Positions 1-12,561 of a stretch of DNA of 64,000 bases are shown here, piece after piece. The notes beneath the pieces were generated by a model that was given only the letters and a program-made list of their open reading frames with translations, ran no database searches and had not been told where the DNA came from. The translations under genes and the position numbers were made by a program. The stretch's first letter is position 1; each line of letters begins with the position of its first letter. Source of the DNA: Diorhabda sublineata (taxonomy: Eukaryota; Arthropoda; Insecta; Coleoptera; Chrysomelidae); NCBI RefSeq assembly GCF_026230105.1, contig NC_079474.1:6830187-6894186 (forward strand), in the 5' to 3' direction.

Positions 1-69
1 TATGGCCAGCCAAATGTAAAAAAATTTAAAATTGAGCCTTATAAAGGGAGAAAGATTTGAATTTCGCGC

Positions 70-640
70 CATGTTTTACAGTCATAATGTAAAACACACG
101 ATACGAATTGGACAATTTCAACAGGCACTCACCAGCGAATTCTCACTAAAGATTCACAGCTTTATGCCTATAAAATCCAACTGACTCAACAACTTCTGCC
201 AGTAGATCATGAACAATTGGATCCATGAGTAAGCTAATAACCTGCTGATTTTGTAAACAACATCATTTTTAGTGATCAGGCCTATTTTCACCTCGATGCC
301 CTGGTTGATAGGCAAAAATGTCGCATTTGGGACTTAAAAACTACAAGAATGATTCATTAGACAGCAATTCATTTATAACTTTTCACTGTTTGGTGGGAAT
401 TTTGATCTGGAGGAATAATTGAACCGTTTTTCTTTGAAAAAGAAGATAATGTAGTTAAAATGAATGGCGAATGTTATCGTGCTATGATAACAAAGTTTCT
501 TGTACTTCATTTGGAAGCTATCGATCTTAACTACACGTGGTTTCAACAGCAGCCTCCGCGCTTTTGCGGTTTAACGCGTTTATACTTGGACTAACTGTGG
601 GGTTATCTGAAGTCACAGGAGTAGCTTCTGTCTCATTTTG
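70..640 (+). mobile_element. Degraded Tc1/mariner-superfamily transposase
   Basis: Conceptual translation in shifting frames gives, in order, pieces typical of a widespread insect Tc1/mariner-like transposase: an RILTKDSQLYAYKIQLTQ-like HTH segment (about 138-190), then FGT/KLQE-type sequence, then GGIIEPFFFEKEDN and MNGECYRAMI (about 410-490), and LNYTWFQQ followed directly by PPRFCGLTRLYLD and LWGYLKSQ (about 528-620). The jump from WFQQ to PPRFCGLT skips the usual DGATCHT stretch, so the catalytic core carries an internal deletion as well as frameshifts and stops. It is dead. Terminal repeats were not located. Confidence 0.75.
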
Positions 641-1594
641 TTCAGTATACCGGGTATACTAAACTAGTTTGCAATATTTGTTTCGTATTCAAACAGTCAT
701 AATCAAGCATAATTGTTTCCAATACGATGACAAATACTCTAACATTCAGTTAATTCTAGAACATATCGAAATAATATTCGGATATTTTTTACATTATTGA
801 CGTTTTTCTTACGCATCTTTGATATTTTCCATAAGTAAAAATAAATGTGTGTTAATTGAAAATAATGAGGGTAGTACACGTTTCCAAATTGATACCATGT
901 ATCACTCCTGTCCCATTTCAATTGGCAGTTCTAGAAAATTTTTCGATTAACATTTTAAGAGAAGAAGTTCTGCTCATAAATAAGCTTTTTTATAACTTAT
1001 TAAGTCTTTTGCCAACAATTACAAACTAGTGTACTCATTCCCAAAAAAATCAGCATTACAATCGCGTAACATCACCTTCAGCATGGTCATCATTTTTTGA
1101 AGTTCTTGACAATATTGTGTCATGAATCCACGGCATATTTCTTGAAGCCCGTCTTCAAATTCTCCAATCTAATTTTTATTTTCTACCAAGGAGTCTCTAA
1201 CGGTGAAGACTCATCACTCAAATGGATTTTGTTCTATTGTTTCCGTTTCCTATGTCCTCCGGTCCGTTTCAAACTATTTTCTTTTGTGTTCAGGTTACTT
1301 TTCATCTAGAGAAAACGATATTTAACAAAAAAAAAATATCTTATACGACTCGAATATAAATTTATTTTTTTCTCTGGTCTTCTCTGTGACATCTGGATCT
1401 TGAAAACGGCTATAGTATCGAGTAATACTTATTTAATAGTTATTTATATATTGAAATCTTGTAAATGATCCCAAGAAAAAATATTATAGATATATTACAA
1501 ATTTAAGGTAGTTTCACAAACAAAATAAAACTATTTGTAACAAATCTGTTATTTCAGTTAATTCCTCGGTATCTTATAATTTCACTTCTTACAG

Positions 1595-1871
1595 ATTCTT
1601 CATGACAGGCTTACTTCCAGTAGGCTTCGAATTAGCAGCAGAACTGACGTATCCAACTCCCGAAGGCACTTCGGCGGGTCTTCTCAACTGCGCATGTAAC
1701 GCGCTGGGTATAATTTTTACCAACATTTATTCTTTAATTTTTAATCATGTTAACGACGTTTGGGCAAATATAGCTACATGTTTAGCTTTAGGAATAGGAA
1801 CTATTTTATTGGCTTATACAAAATCAGATCTCAAACGACAAGCAGCTCAAATTGAAAAGAATAGTATTTAA
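1595..1871 (+). CDS. FLVCR: Last coding exon of an FLVCR-like major facilitator transporter
   Basis: The exon begins after a pyrimidine-rich acceptor (cttcttacag, ending 1594) and runs in one frame to a TAA at 1869-1871. It encodes FFMTGLLPVGFELAAELTYP, then PEGTSAGLLNCACNALGIIF, then two hydrophobic helices and a short Lys-rich cytoplasmic tail ending EKNSI. The PVGFE.A.ELTYP..EGTS.GLLN pattern is the hallmark of the C-terminal transmembrane region of FLVCR-type MFS carriers (heme/choline and related transport in the vertebrate members; substrate in insects not deducible here). Methionine 1602 is internal, not the start: the coding frame is open to the acceptor with one base left over from the previous codon. 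Upstream exons are not in the window, so the gene enters from the left. No clear AATAAA signal was seen close behind the stop. Confidence 0.82.
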
Positions 1872-4800
1872 ACTTTTTCTGTTAGTGATATATGAATTTT
1901 AAAAAAAAATTATCACGGTATAAAAAACTCTGCTGGCAGTATATTGACAATGAAAATTTATCAAGAATTTTTTATTTATTCCAAGGAAACGGGACACTCA
2001 ATTAATTGTGCTCCAAATGTATAAGAAAGTGTCTAAGTTATAGTCGATTATATTTTTGATGCATTGATTTACGTCTATAGGAACACTTTACTAACAATTA
2101 ATATTGGATGTTCAAAAAAGACAATAAGTTGGAAGACTTTGCTATCGTATTTTTTCTAAAGAATGTATTAGACTTGACTTTTTATTCTCTGTCAACTGAT
2201 TAGACTCAGTTATCCTTTTTTAGTACTATGTGATATCATTGAAAACATTGATTGTATTCATTATTCTGTATTTTGGCTGAACCTAGTTTCCAAACTGTTT
2301 TATATTTTCATTGAAATTAAAATGGTTTCCCTTTCTTACATTTACTACATATTTAAAAGGATTTAGTTCTCATTTGAACTATAACGTTTTCTGTAAAAAA
2401 ACCAAAAATATTCTGAATAATCTTCCCAATCAATTCTCTTTAAATTCTGCGGTATCTATTTCAAAAGATCCGCCAGTTTTTCCCTCGCAATTTCATCCAT
2501 ATATATCATGGAAAGATGTGGAGAATTACACAATAATAATAGGATTATCTTTATATCTATAGGGGTCTTAAAGTGAAGGCTTGTCTTTATTTATTTCGAT
2601 GGATTATAAAATTGGATATAAATTAAATGACTGTCAAATGAAGAATATGTGGAAAAAAGCATTCCATATTGCATAATGGTAAATTGGTAGAAGAGAAAGT
2701 GAATCGAGATTTTAGTAGCTAGAGAACGTGAAAAAAACGCTTAAACGAGGTTATATTATAGTATGACTTCTCAGAAACATGAGCCAGTCGATTACTCATA
2801 TTATTATTATGAACCGTACATCAATCAATCCTCATTGTAGCTCAAATTATTAGAGCTTTCATAAAATGATGAATGATTGACTCGAATACTTAGAGTCTGA
2901 TAAAAAACTGAGCTCTGTCTTCACATTCTACTAGCATACACGTGGAAAAATTAAATTTACAAATATAAATTCAACTACTTTTATTACAAATAGGTGACAC
3001 ATCCAGCGAAGTTTTCTATATCTTGATCATTACTTTTGGTATTGACCAAAATAAAAAAAACGAGAAACATTTGTAAATATGTGAAAAATATATTTTCAAC
3101 ACAGTCGCTACCCAGTGGACATATTTTTAATTTACCAAGAAAGACTTACTCTTATAAGTTCATAGGTCGGTTATGTTTTGTATAAATTATATGGACACAG
3201 TTTTTGTTAATTTGAACGTCCATCTTATATTTCTCTAGCACGTGATTGAAAATTAGCAAAATAGTTTGGTTATGTGTTAATAAATGTCGTCTTTAACTTC
3301 ATGTTGCTTTAGAACATTCAGCTGATGAATATTTTGGCCTATTTATTATATTTTAAGCATACCAGGTGTGTAAATCCTCCTAAATTCGACAGTGGATTAA
3401 CAACTCCGATATAGCTAGACAGGACATACCTGACGCATAGCTTATTCGTCTGTGGTTGGGATTAGAAATATAGCAAATAAGTTTTTTCACCAAAAAACTT
3501 GAATTGCCATGTCAGAGGTCATTAAGAGTTGATAAAACAGCAAAAGAAATGACCGAGCCTATACAATACTGGAAACCCCTCTTGTTAAGACATTTTGTAA
3601 AGTTTGCTGTGTTCTAGATTTTTTTGTAAAACAAAATTTTATTTTTTCTTTATCTTAGTTAGTAGCGAAAGTGTTAATGTTTATTTCTAGTCTACTATAC
3701 AGGATGTCCTTTGTAGTTTTGACAGTCCAATTTCTCGCAAATTGTTAACTTGATATGACTTAAATTTGGATGCTTATATTATTTATAAAAAGACTCGACT
3801 GTTATCATCACATTGACGTATAGGTGCTCAAAAATGTCTCGTAGCAATTTCGAGAGTAGTTACTTGACTAATAATCTATGTTTATCTGTGGTTACATTTT
3901 CGATTAAACTCTCGATGAAATTGTCTTTGTTTTTTAACAATGCAAATAATGCAAATAATTTTTGAATCATAGTCTATCACAAACAGTGCATGCAATATCA
4001 AATGGACTATTCTGAGGCCTACTTTACTACTACATGGAAGCACCGGAAAATTTGAGGCAAAGAAAAAAAATTATTTTAAAAGAAAAATAGTAGAAAGCGA
4101 CAATTCTCTATTTTGGTTACAATACAAAATTTATACAATCGCGTATGGAACAGTTAATTTGTTCAAATATTGATTTTAATTTTTACTATCGAAGATGATC
4201 CAAGATTGTTGTTTGTACAATTATTGATATTTATTTTTACCGCCGAGGAAGACATTTTTTGCTCAGTTTACTCCTCCTGCTTGAAGGCTTTTTATACGTT
4301 GATTTTATTGGAATTGGAATCCTCTATATTTCATCCCTCGACGATTGCTGAGGACTTCCATCCTCCATGTTGTTTTACTTACAGAGTATCCGCACAAGAA
4401 AAACTGACATCTTTTCATCACAAATATAAGCATCTGAAGTGGTGATTTTTTCATTTTTATGAAATGAATTGTCAAACAGATAGTAGGACTATGAAAAGTG
4501 AATAATTGTCATACTCATATTCTGATTTATAGTATGACGAATTTTGTTGGAATAGATTTGATATATCGATGTCTTCCAGTATCTATTAGATTTTATAATT
4601 GTTATATAAGTATGTGATTGATAAAATAAATTTAATTTATATTTACATATCGTAGAAATTTTATTAATTGTGAATTGACCGATTTCATACAATGAATTTA
4701 ATGTAAGTTATTGGATTAGAAAAAATATTTTGGGAATGATTTATGTTTTATTCAATAAAAATTGAATATATTCATTTTGTTTTCCAAAATTTGCTTTGCT

Positions 4801-7800
4801 TTTTGTATTACTAAAACCATTCTAATTCATACGAAACCTGCGTATGATGCAGATTGTTAATGAAATGTTCTTCACTTCAAAATTAATTTTCAATCTTTTG
4901 GCAATACGTGATGGAATTTTCCAACTTACAGTAGACCATATTCCTTGATTACTCGCATTTATTTGATCGTTTTCAATTTCCTGAATTTTTGTAAATATTC
5001 TAGTCTACAGCTCTTTCCCATTCTCAGTCTCGTAAACTGAAATCCGGTCCATAATGAAAATTTGGTACTTGATATTTATAATTTTTATTCACACAGGACT
5101 ATTTCGGTTAAACTTTTTTTGTTAATAACTACTAGTAAATTCCATTATTAGTTATCACTCTTCTACCTTGGGGGCGCTACAAAACAGGCAGGAAAATTAT
5201 TAATACCAAATGAGCGGAATAACTACGAGGGTAACACACATAGTACAAACATCAACTATTCCTGTCTTCATCTGGTTGCGTTTATCTTTTATTGTATTTG
5301 TTTTCATTATTTTCGTGAAATAAAAATCAGAATTATTTTAAATTTTGAGTAAAAATGTCGAGGGAAATTTTGTTTATTATATTTTTAAACTTCATATCTC
5401 ATCATGAACGATGAGTTAAAGTCCAGGTAAGCTGGGATTTTGCACTAATGTGATTTTAAGCAAAGTGAAAATCTACCACAATAATATTTTTTACCAAAAA
5501 TCATTTTTCAAATGTTTTTTCTTTCTATAATATGTAATAGTTTACAAATTTTAATGTCATACGACAATAAATATATACTGTATTTTCTGGTTATTTATAA
5601 AATGAAATGTTTAAATATTTATTGAAATTCTTTATATTTTAAACAATGTGCGAATGTTATACAATAATATAGTATTAAGTATACACATCTCCACGGGAGC
5701 ACAAGTAAATATTTGTTTTAGAATGGCTCTGAGCCAAATGAAGTTATATGTGGAAAGATATTTATTTTTTTATTTATAATTAGTTGTATGTATCCATTGT
5801 ATCCTGATTTTGTTTGTATGAAGCCTATTGTTGAATTAATGATATTGTAGTCAAAAGTTCTAGAAGTTCAATATAGTGTTCAATTCAATGTATTACTAGT
5901 ACAAAATGTCTTTTTTTAGAAATATAACGTACCGATTTTGAAACTTTTGTCGATATTATTGACAATAAAATTTATAAAACATAGAAAAATTCTACATGTT
6001 TTTAATTGGACGGTATTATGCAGAAAAATTCTCTTAACAAGCTTTCTAATTATTGTAGAAACCAGACAATATATTTCACTATAAATCTTTATCAGTGTAG
6101 AAGATAAAATATATTATGACTGGGAAACAGAACTTTCTATCTCATCTATATATATAGTTCATTCTTCAAATTTTCTTCTGGAAAATACTTACTTTCGTTG
6201 TCGTTAATTCATACCGAGACTGACCTCTACTTAATCCACTTTACATTGTGGAAACTTCTATATTCACTACTTAAACAATGTTTTGTTTGCATCTAAGCGA
6301 CATGTGCTTCCATGACTACATCATATTCATATTTGTATAAATTTGAAGGGCATATATGATACGAGTACCTTCATTATGTGAAAACATTTCTTGATTGTAT
6401 TTATTAGAACCAACTTACTATAATGAAAATTAAAGAGTACATTCTTCCACATCCTAAGGTGTAGTTGTATGGTATGGAATGGGAATTGTGATGATTATTA
6501 TTAACATTTTTTTATTATAAAAATGAGTAAAGCGAGTGCATAAATTCTATCAAACATATATCACATAACTACTCCATTAAGGTTTTCTCTAGAATCAGAA
6601 TTCTCACAATCTTATTGGTTTTATTTAAAAATTTTGCTTACTTGGAGAATTCCTCTTAACAGTTCAACTATAACTATAATACATATTATGGCAGAAAAAG
6701 ACTGTTTTTGCAGAGATCTGAATTAAATATTTCACTATTTGGATACTCTTGAATATAAAAATCAAGACTACATTAAGTATATGAAGATCTAAAGGAATAA
6801 AAATAGATTTATCGTCAACAAAAAAAGAATTTCTATTAGTAAATTTAGAACAAACTATTCCTGTGAAAATCCTGTGAAAGAATCGATGATTATGTTTATG
6901 AACACAATAATGAAGACGGTTTGAAATCTGAGAAAAGATAAATGACTGTGAATTTATGTCTAGTAATACTCTATCTTTCTATCTATAAAGGAATGAATTC
7001 CCAAAGCTACCAAATCTTTTTACAATTTCTTAAAGCTGCAGGACCAGGTTATATTTGGCTCAAGAAGAATTTCTTGTGTTTGTTAATAATATGTAGAAGG
7101 TTTCTCGATGTGTAAAAATGATGTAACCTACTTCAACAGACTTTATTAATAATGTCACAGTTTTTACTAGATTTCAACAATTTGTGTAATTGTATATTCT
7201 AATGTATTTTAAAGTATCACGAAACATAAAACAAAAGTATATAAATCAATAGTTAAACCCATATTTATACAGAAAAAATTGACAAAACAAGATGCAAAGT
7301 AATAAGAGAGGAATTGAGAATAGTGCCCATAACAACTTAAGAAAAACAATAATTGAGGTGACATCAACAGGGAGTAAAAAAGACATGGCGAGAAAGATCA
7401 GTACAAAACAAAAGAGACGGAGACTAAAAAATTAGGATGATACAGTATCAGTAAATCCGAGAAGAAGAATGAGAAGAAGTAAAAAAAATTGGTACAAGGC
7501 AAAATGCAATGAGAAAAATGCATACAAGTGTGAAGTATTAATTTTAACATCTTATAAGTTTATCTTGTTCTTCCATTTGGATTAAAACTTTAACATTTAT
7601 TATCTAAGAACTGAGTTTTTGTGGATTTTACGATTTTTGCATAATACCGTTCGTTAATTGTTGTAAATAATAAAATGTTTCGTTGTAAAAATTAGTAATT
7701 AGGTGTATTTTTATAAATCATCTGTTGAAATATAAAAAAAGAAAATTTGAAAAAAATTATTTGCTGGGCAGTCGACCTGCCATTTAAACTTTCTCAGGCA

Positions 7801-8500
7801 GCTAAGTAATTTATTGTGCACATTGGTAGTAATTGAATAAAATTTTTTTATATCACCAAAAAGAGTATTCAGCTCTTAATCTACTGCCTCCTAAATTGTA
7901 TCTTAATATTAAGAAAATTCCGTGTATAGGACGCCATTTATACACTAAAAAGAGTTTTATCTGTAAATAAACATGCTAAGAAAGTATGTATAGTAATTCT
8001 AAGATATATGTTTACCATAAGTTTTCAATGTATTTGTATGAGCTTTAGAACACAATTTTCCTAATTTGTATCTCATATGAGTTGCCTAATTTATACCGGT
8101 CCTTTAACTTTTCTAAAGATCGAATTTTATAACGAGAAAATGCTTTTACCGCTTAGTAATTTGTGATATCCAGCCATCGAAGTTGAAGACATCTGAAATA
8201 ATTAAAAATTAATAGAGTAGCGACAAAATGTGGTTCTCCCATATTCTCGCATATTTCTTCTGTGCAATTTGAGGTGACTTCTTTGACTAGCTATGGGAGT
8301 TTCAATAGAGAGAATCTTGATGGATTTTTTCAGATGTTCCAAATATTTGTTGACAAAACTAATTTAGATGATACCGAATCTTTAATACATTCCTATGATT
8401 TAGAAGAAAATTCAAAAGATTCTTGACAAAAAAAGGTAAATACCGGAAGGTAGCTTTATCCAATGAAGAAATCATTGACGATACTGTAGGGCTGGACAGT
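1872..8500. other. Long AT-rich spacer, no gene recognised
   Basis: No open frame here resembles a known protein. Short frames such as 2311-2562 and 4170-4445 have low-complexity, AT-driven composition and no recognisable motif. A stretch near 7280-7520 (Arg/Lys-rich, PRRRMRRSKKNWYKAK in one frame) vaguely resembles the 3' tail of LINE ORFs but is too short to call. A fragment tatacaggatgtcc at about 3700 resembles the 'ACAGGGTGT'-type ends common in insect repeats. Confidence 0.5.
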
Positions 8501-8507
8501 ATCTTGC

Positions 8508-8733
8508 GACAATAATTATATTCAAGAAGAAAATAATAATCTCAGAACTTCGCATGGGTACTTCACTTAGTGGTTTGATGGGGATTTTAGTTACGAGGTT
8601 AAAAATGGAGTACTATTAGTATATTACAATCCAAGTCGCTTCACAAACCTCAGAGCCGTAAAGTTTGCCAAAAAACCGATGATGATGCTACAGTTTTTTG
8701 GATACCCATATTATACATTGGATGCGGCCTCTT
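8508..8733 (+). pseudogene. Decayed coding fragment, family unknown
   Basis: One frame reads through about 75 codons with a single internal stop: DNNYIQEENNNLRTSHGYFT, stop, WFDGDFSYEVKNGVLLVYYN, PSRFTNLRAVKFAKKPMMML, QFFGYPYYTLDAAS. The balanced amino-acid composition (W, G, P, F, Y, R) differs from the Lys/Asn/Ile-rich noise around it, which suggests real former coding sequence. No start codon, no splice context and no family were identified. It could be a transposon ORF remnant or a processed pseudogene. Confidence 0.35.
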
Positions 8734-9039
8734 GATATGGCACTTCCAGGTATATTACAATTTTGAGGTGACGAAAAGTGGATGACCAAATACTTAAACT
8801 TAATTGCTAACTAATTTCATATCGTACAAATTCCTATCGGAATTAACCACAATGCAGGAACAATTTTGAATGTAGTATATGATCATTGACAGAAATTTCT
8901 ATTTAAATTTTTCAATGCAGATCTTCTCAAATAGTTTGAAAAGGCGTCGGTTGAGAATATTTTTCTAGGAAGCGCTCACCCTGCTTACCGTAAAAAATGT
9001 CGGAAAGAATCGAAAAATGAATGAGGTCAAAAATCACAC

Positions 9040-9110
9040 TGTTCACACCACGTGCAAGTGTGGGGTTAGTGTGAATATCACCAATTGTTGAAGAAAGTCC
9101 AATTTAATCT
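9040..9110. repeat. Copy of a dispersed 'tgaatatcaccaa' repeat family
   Basis: Contains acacc-rich sequence followed by gttagtgtgaatatcaccaa and a gaaagtcc tail. The same core order recurs at 42838-42880 (+) and, inverted, around 46205-46240, each beside other shared modules. It is probably the edge of a DNA-transposon-like dispersed repeat. Confidence 0.45.
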
Positions 9111-10084
9111 CGAGTGTTGATATCGATAATATAAAATGAGGAATTGGAAGTTATAAAATCTAAACTATCATCAATGGTAATTGACATTGGCTCATATTCA
9201 CATTTACTATCTACATTAGAAAAGCATAATCTTTTATGTCTGTCATTGAAAATGATGTGTACTGTCGAATAAGTGATGTATGGTTGAAGATAATGTAAAA
9301 ACTGTTATCACGAATGTTTTCCGGTAGTACTCTTAGATTTATGACATTAGTGCCTGAAATGTGTGAGACAATAAGTTTTTGATCCAATAGATTTGATGTT
9401 GGTTTTTAAAACAGTGGAATACAATTTATTGGCTTAATATTTTTGTTTTGAATCAAAATTAGAAAACCAAATACTTCGATTAGAAAATACAATGCTTGAA
9501 TTAGCAAAGGTTTAAAAATAAAAAGCAGTATTATCCATTCTAAGAGGATGCATAAATATAAGAATCAACTGAAATTGAAAACACTCAGGCTGTTAGAATC
9601 AGCAGTTTCGGTTTGAAAGCAGTTTTTGAAAAGTGAAACAATATAATTTAAATATTAACAAACACTGTAATAATCGTAGGAGAAGTTACTAGCATAGATG
9701 GTTTCTTGGTTTTATTCCGGAGTATTTTTATGTATTTCTCTTTTTTGAATATGTTTGTGTGCTCTTTAGACAGAAGTTACAGTCGATTTCATAGTTCCCG
9801 TTAAACCAAACAGTAAATGGTGTAGAGACTCTGTTGCCTTTCATTTACTGAACAAGTGTTACATTACATAATATCCTTGAGGAACCAAACTTATATCTTA
9901 AACACAAACTTATAAGAAAGCTACTATAAGAAGAAATGAATTCTCAGTATGATAATAAAATATTCGTCAGTAACTTCAATTTCATATTAAGAATTATTAT
10001 TCACTTTTTTGTTTGATAAATTATAAAACGCTTTCCTAATTATTTGAAACTTTAAATCGGATAATAAGCGTGTTCATCAGGAAT

Positions 10085-10445
10085 GAACACATAAGCGCGG
10101 GCCAAAATGTCTACCGGGGTGGAGATTCTATGTTAGGGTCACACGAATTTGTTTTGAGTGGAGTTAAAACATTTTTTTGAAGAAAACATTACAAGTGACA
10201 TTTTAAACATTAGGTCAAAGTTAATAATAGATAATAATAATAATAAATTGTCTTACTTACTTACATGCAAAAAATTTGTGCCCTGTATAATATGTACGTA
10301 ATTTTTAAAGAAAGTTAATATACTTGCCATTTTACTATATTTGCAAAAAACAAACATTAGAGCTTAAAAAAATGCATGCGGGATTTCTCAACGGGGCGGA
10401 TAAAAAAGGAAAGGGTCGGATTCGGCCCATGGGCCGGCTTTTTTG
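10085..10445. repeat. Possible hAT-like non-autonomous element
   Basis: GC-rich blocks gcgcgggcc (about 10095) and ggcccatgggccggc (about 10424) bracket an AT-rich stretch. GGCCC/GGGCC-rich ends of this kind are seen in many hAT-family non-autonomous elements. I could not define terminal inverted repeats or an 8-bp target duplication, so the call is weak. Confidence 0.25.
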
Positions 10446-10984
10446 TACTAAATATACATACATAGGTGTTTCTTAATTGATAAATTCAATCAATTTTGTT
10501 TACAAGCTAGCAAAGAAAACGACAATATTTGTGCCTTCATTTTGAAATATGTGTGCCTCAGCAAATGTACAATAAAGATTTTCGTTCATATTGTATGATT
10601 TTTTTTAGTACCTAGAAAGTATATTTATGAGTTTTTGGTTAGGTATATTTATATATTTATACATCTCCACAAATAAAACTTCCAATAGAAAACGATAGCC
10701 CGGCAAATAATGAAAAAATATTCACAAGTACCCTTTCCTGACAGAAACAGTATATAAATGGATTCAATTCTTGATAAATATGATTATATCTGTGGTGAAT
10801 ATTCAGTATTATGAGGAACTATTGTATAAAAATATTTATTACTCTGTTGTAGATATATGAGCCGAGTAGATATTTTGTTTATACTTGATGAGAATAAATA
10901 AAAATTAGATCGAATGATTTTTTTATTTCTTTTTTGTAATAAATTGTAGTGACAAAGTTTATGCTACCATTTTGATATACGAGA

Positions 10985-11990
10985 ATGGCCCAGAAGTACC
11001 TGACCCAACAAGGTAAACACTAAAATTTTGGAAAACATATATTTTTCAACGTAATCTCCATACACTTTTCCCAGCGATGTTCAATAAATATGATGTTGGA
11101 AAATCTTCGACCACCGAGCCATTTTGTCAAGTCTGTTTTTTAATACTTTTTTTCTGAGGTAACCTCATTTTTTGTAACAGTTGCATAGATTTTATGAATG
11201 TATGGGCTTTTCTAGTTTTAATCACCCTGCTTTAGTTACACCGTATCCAAAGAGGATACTTCACTCAATTGTTTTGTAAAATTGTCAGAAATGAATATGG
11301 AAGAAAGATTTACAAATATAGTACTGGCAAATAAGATATTTGAATTGTATAGTGCTACAAAGCCAACATTTATTAGACGTTTCACCTTTATAGAATATCA
11401 AGGAACGAAGGCATCAGGTGGTTTTACTGTTTTTAGTTCAAATATCGAAAAAAAGCTTGAGGATCGCATTTCAAAACTTTAAGAATGTTTTAATCCCTCA
11501 ATAATTCTGGTATTAAGCTGTCAGTTTTTTTTGTCGCGTGTAAATCCTCATGTACCATATTTTCTTTTTAACCGTTCCTTTATTAGTGTTTACAGCCTTG
11601 GCAATCATCCGGATGCTCATTCGACGATCTGCACGCACAATTTGGTTGATTTTGGTCACTGTTTCTTGAGTCGGAACAGTCACAGGGCGAACTGGGCGCT
11701 GGCTATCTTCATTGCTCTCTCGGCATACTCACTAAAGTGCTTACACCACTCAAAAATACGTGAACGGGATAAAGAATTGTTCCCAGAGGCCTCTTACATC
11801 AATTTATAGCACTTAATCGGAGTTTTTTTCAATTTAACGAGAGATTTGGGAATGATACTTTGTTCCTGTTTTTCGGCACACTTGGTTTTCGGCACGAGAA
11901 AAAAACACGTTCGTTTCAAACCGCTACTGCACAAAAATAGTGACGTGAAACGTTTTGGAACAAGATATCTAGATACCCAACGCACTACTC
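10985..11990 (-). mobile_element. Mariner transposase remnant (minus strand)
   Basis: Read on the minus strand from 11985 downward, the frames give an N-terminal mariner/Mos1-type helix-turn-helix: SIIPKSLVKLKKTPIKCYKL, then NNSLSRSRIFEWCKHFSEY, then PVTVPTQETVTKINQIVRAD and RRMSIRMIAKAVNTNKGTV (about 11700-11560). The C-terminal end appears near 11130-11050 as LTKWLGGRRFSN followed by EHRWEKCMEITLKN, equivalent to the mariner tail '.ERWEKCIE..GDYV'. The middle (11160-11480), which should hold the catalytic Asp triad, is badly scrambled. The copy is inactive. It ends just upstream of the Zasp 5' region, so it could have affected that promoter when it inserted (inference). Confidence 0.75.
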
Positions 11991-12079
11991 GTTTTTTACA
12001 CCACCCGTATAGTGCGCCCTCTAGGCGCGCAGTCTCGTTATTTAATAGCCAGACCTCGTACTCCGACTGTACTGTAACT

Positions 12080-12456
12080 GCCTAAGTTCACTGTATCATA
12101 GTGATATATAAATTCTGAATACGTTTATCACTGATGATTACAGCCACCAACAAGAATTTGACCTACATCTCCCAACTCCACTATTGCAAAAAGGCCACGG
12201 GCCATCATTTAACGAAGCGTCTCGACGCTTCAAGTTTATCCATCGAGTACAAAACAACGTCCACCACGTTATACTATTAATAATCCGCGCATCGAACCCC
12301 ACTACGAAAAACCGCGGCCGCACTCCGCCGTGTCTCTGTGAATCGCATCCACGCAAGTTTAAAATTATAGTACACGAGAGCCCGTTTTAAAACCGTGCCC
12401 GCCGATAAATCTAGAGTGCGAAATTCGAAAATAATATTAAAAATCGACAAGTGAAT
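12080..12456 (+). promoter_or_regulatory. Zasp 5' flank and probable 5' UTR
   Basis: This stretch upstream of the Zasp start codon is clearly richer in GC than its surroundings, especially 12170-12420. A TATA-like atatataaat lies at about 12105-12114, with a tcactg sequence about 25 bases downstream that could act as an initiator. Several short ORFs on both strands here are overlapping artefacts of the GC-rich composition. Transcription start is inferred only; the mRNA leader could also come from an upstream exon. Confidence 0.3.
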
Positions 12457-12561
12457 ATGGCATCCTTGATCCAAGTGCGTATTAATAAGGGAGATTTCCC
12501 TAATTTAGGTTTCAGGTTACAAGGGGGTAAGGATTTCGGAACTCCTCTTGTCATTCAAAAA
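12457..12561 (+). CDS. Zasp52: Zasp exon 1: N-terminal half of the PDZ domain
   Basis: The ATG at 12457 starts MASLIQVRINKGDFPNLGFR and LQGGKDFGTPLVIQK, then a perfect donor gtaagt at 12562. This is the first part of the PDZ domain of Zasp/ALP-Enigma proteins: LGFRLQGG is the carboxylate-binding loop. A GTG six bases upstream is in frame, but the ATG fits the family start. Zasp proteins bind alpha-actinin with this PDZ domain and organise the Z-disc and integrin attachment sites of muscle. The exon has 35 codons and ends in phase 0, matching exon 2 at 59367, which continues VNVGSPAERAGL. The intervening intron is 46,805 bp. Continuing past the donor gives a non-homologous frame ending at 12723, confirming that the splice is needed. 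Among Zasp genes, the later DVFNLRHKDAQD and GGSTW motifs favour the Zasp52 type. Confidence 0.88.

Noticed and set aside
12138..12474. Three overlapping ORFs on both strands just before Zasp
   Set aside because: They coexist in the GC-richer 5' flank where stops are scarce; none resembles a protein.
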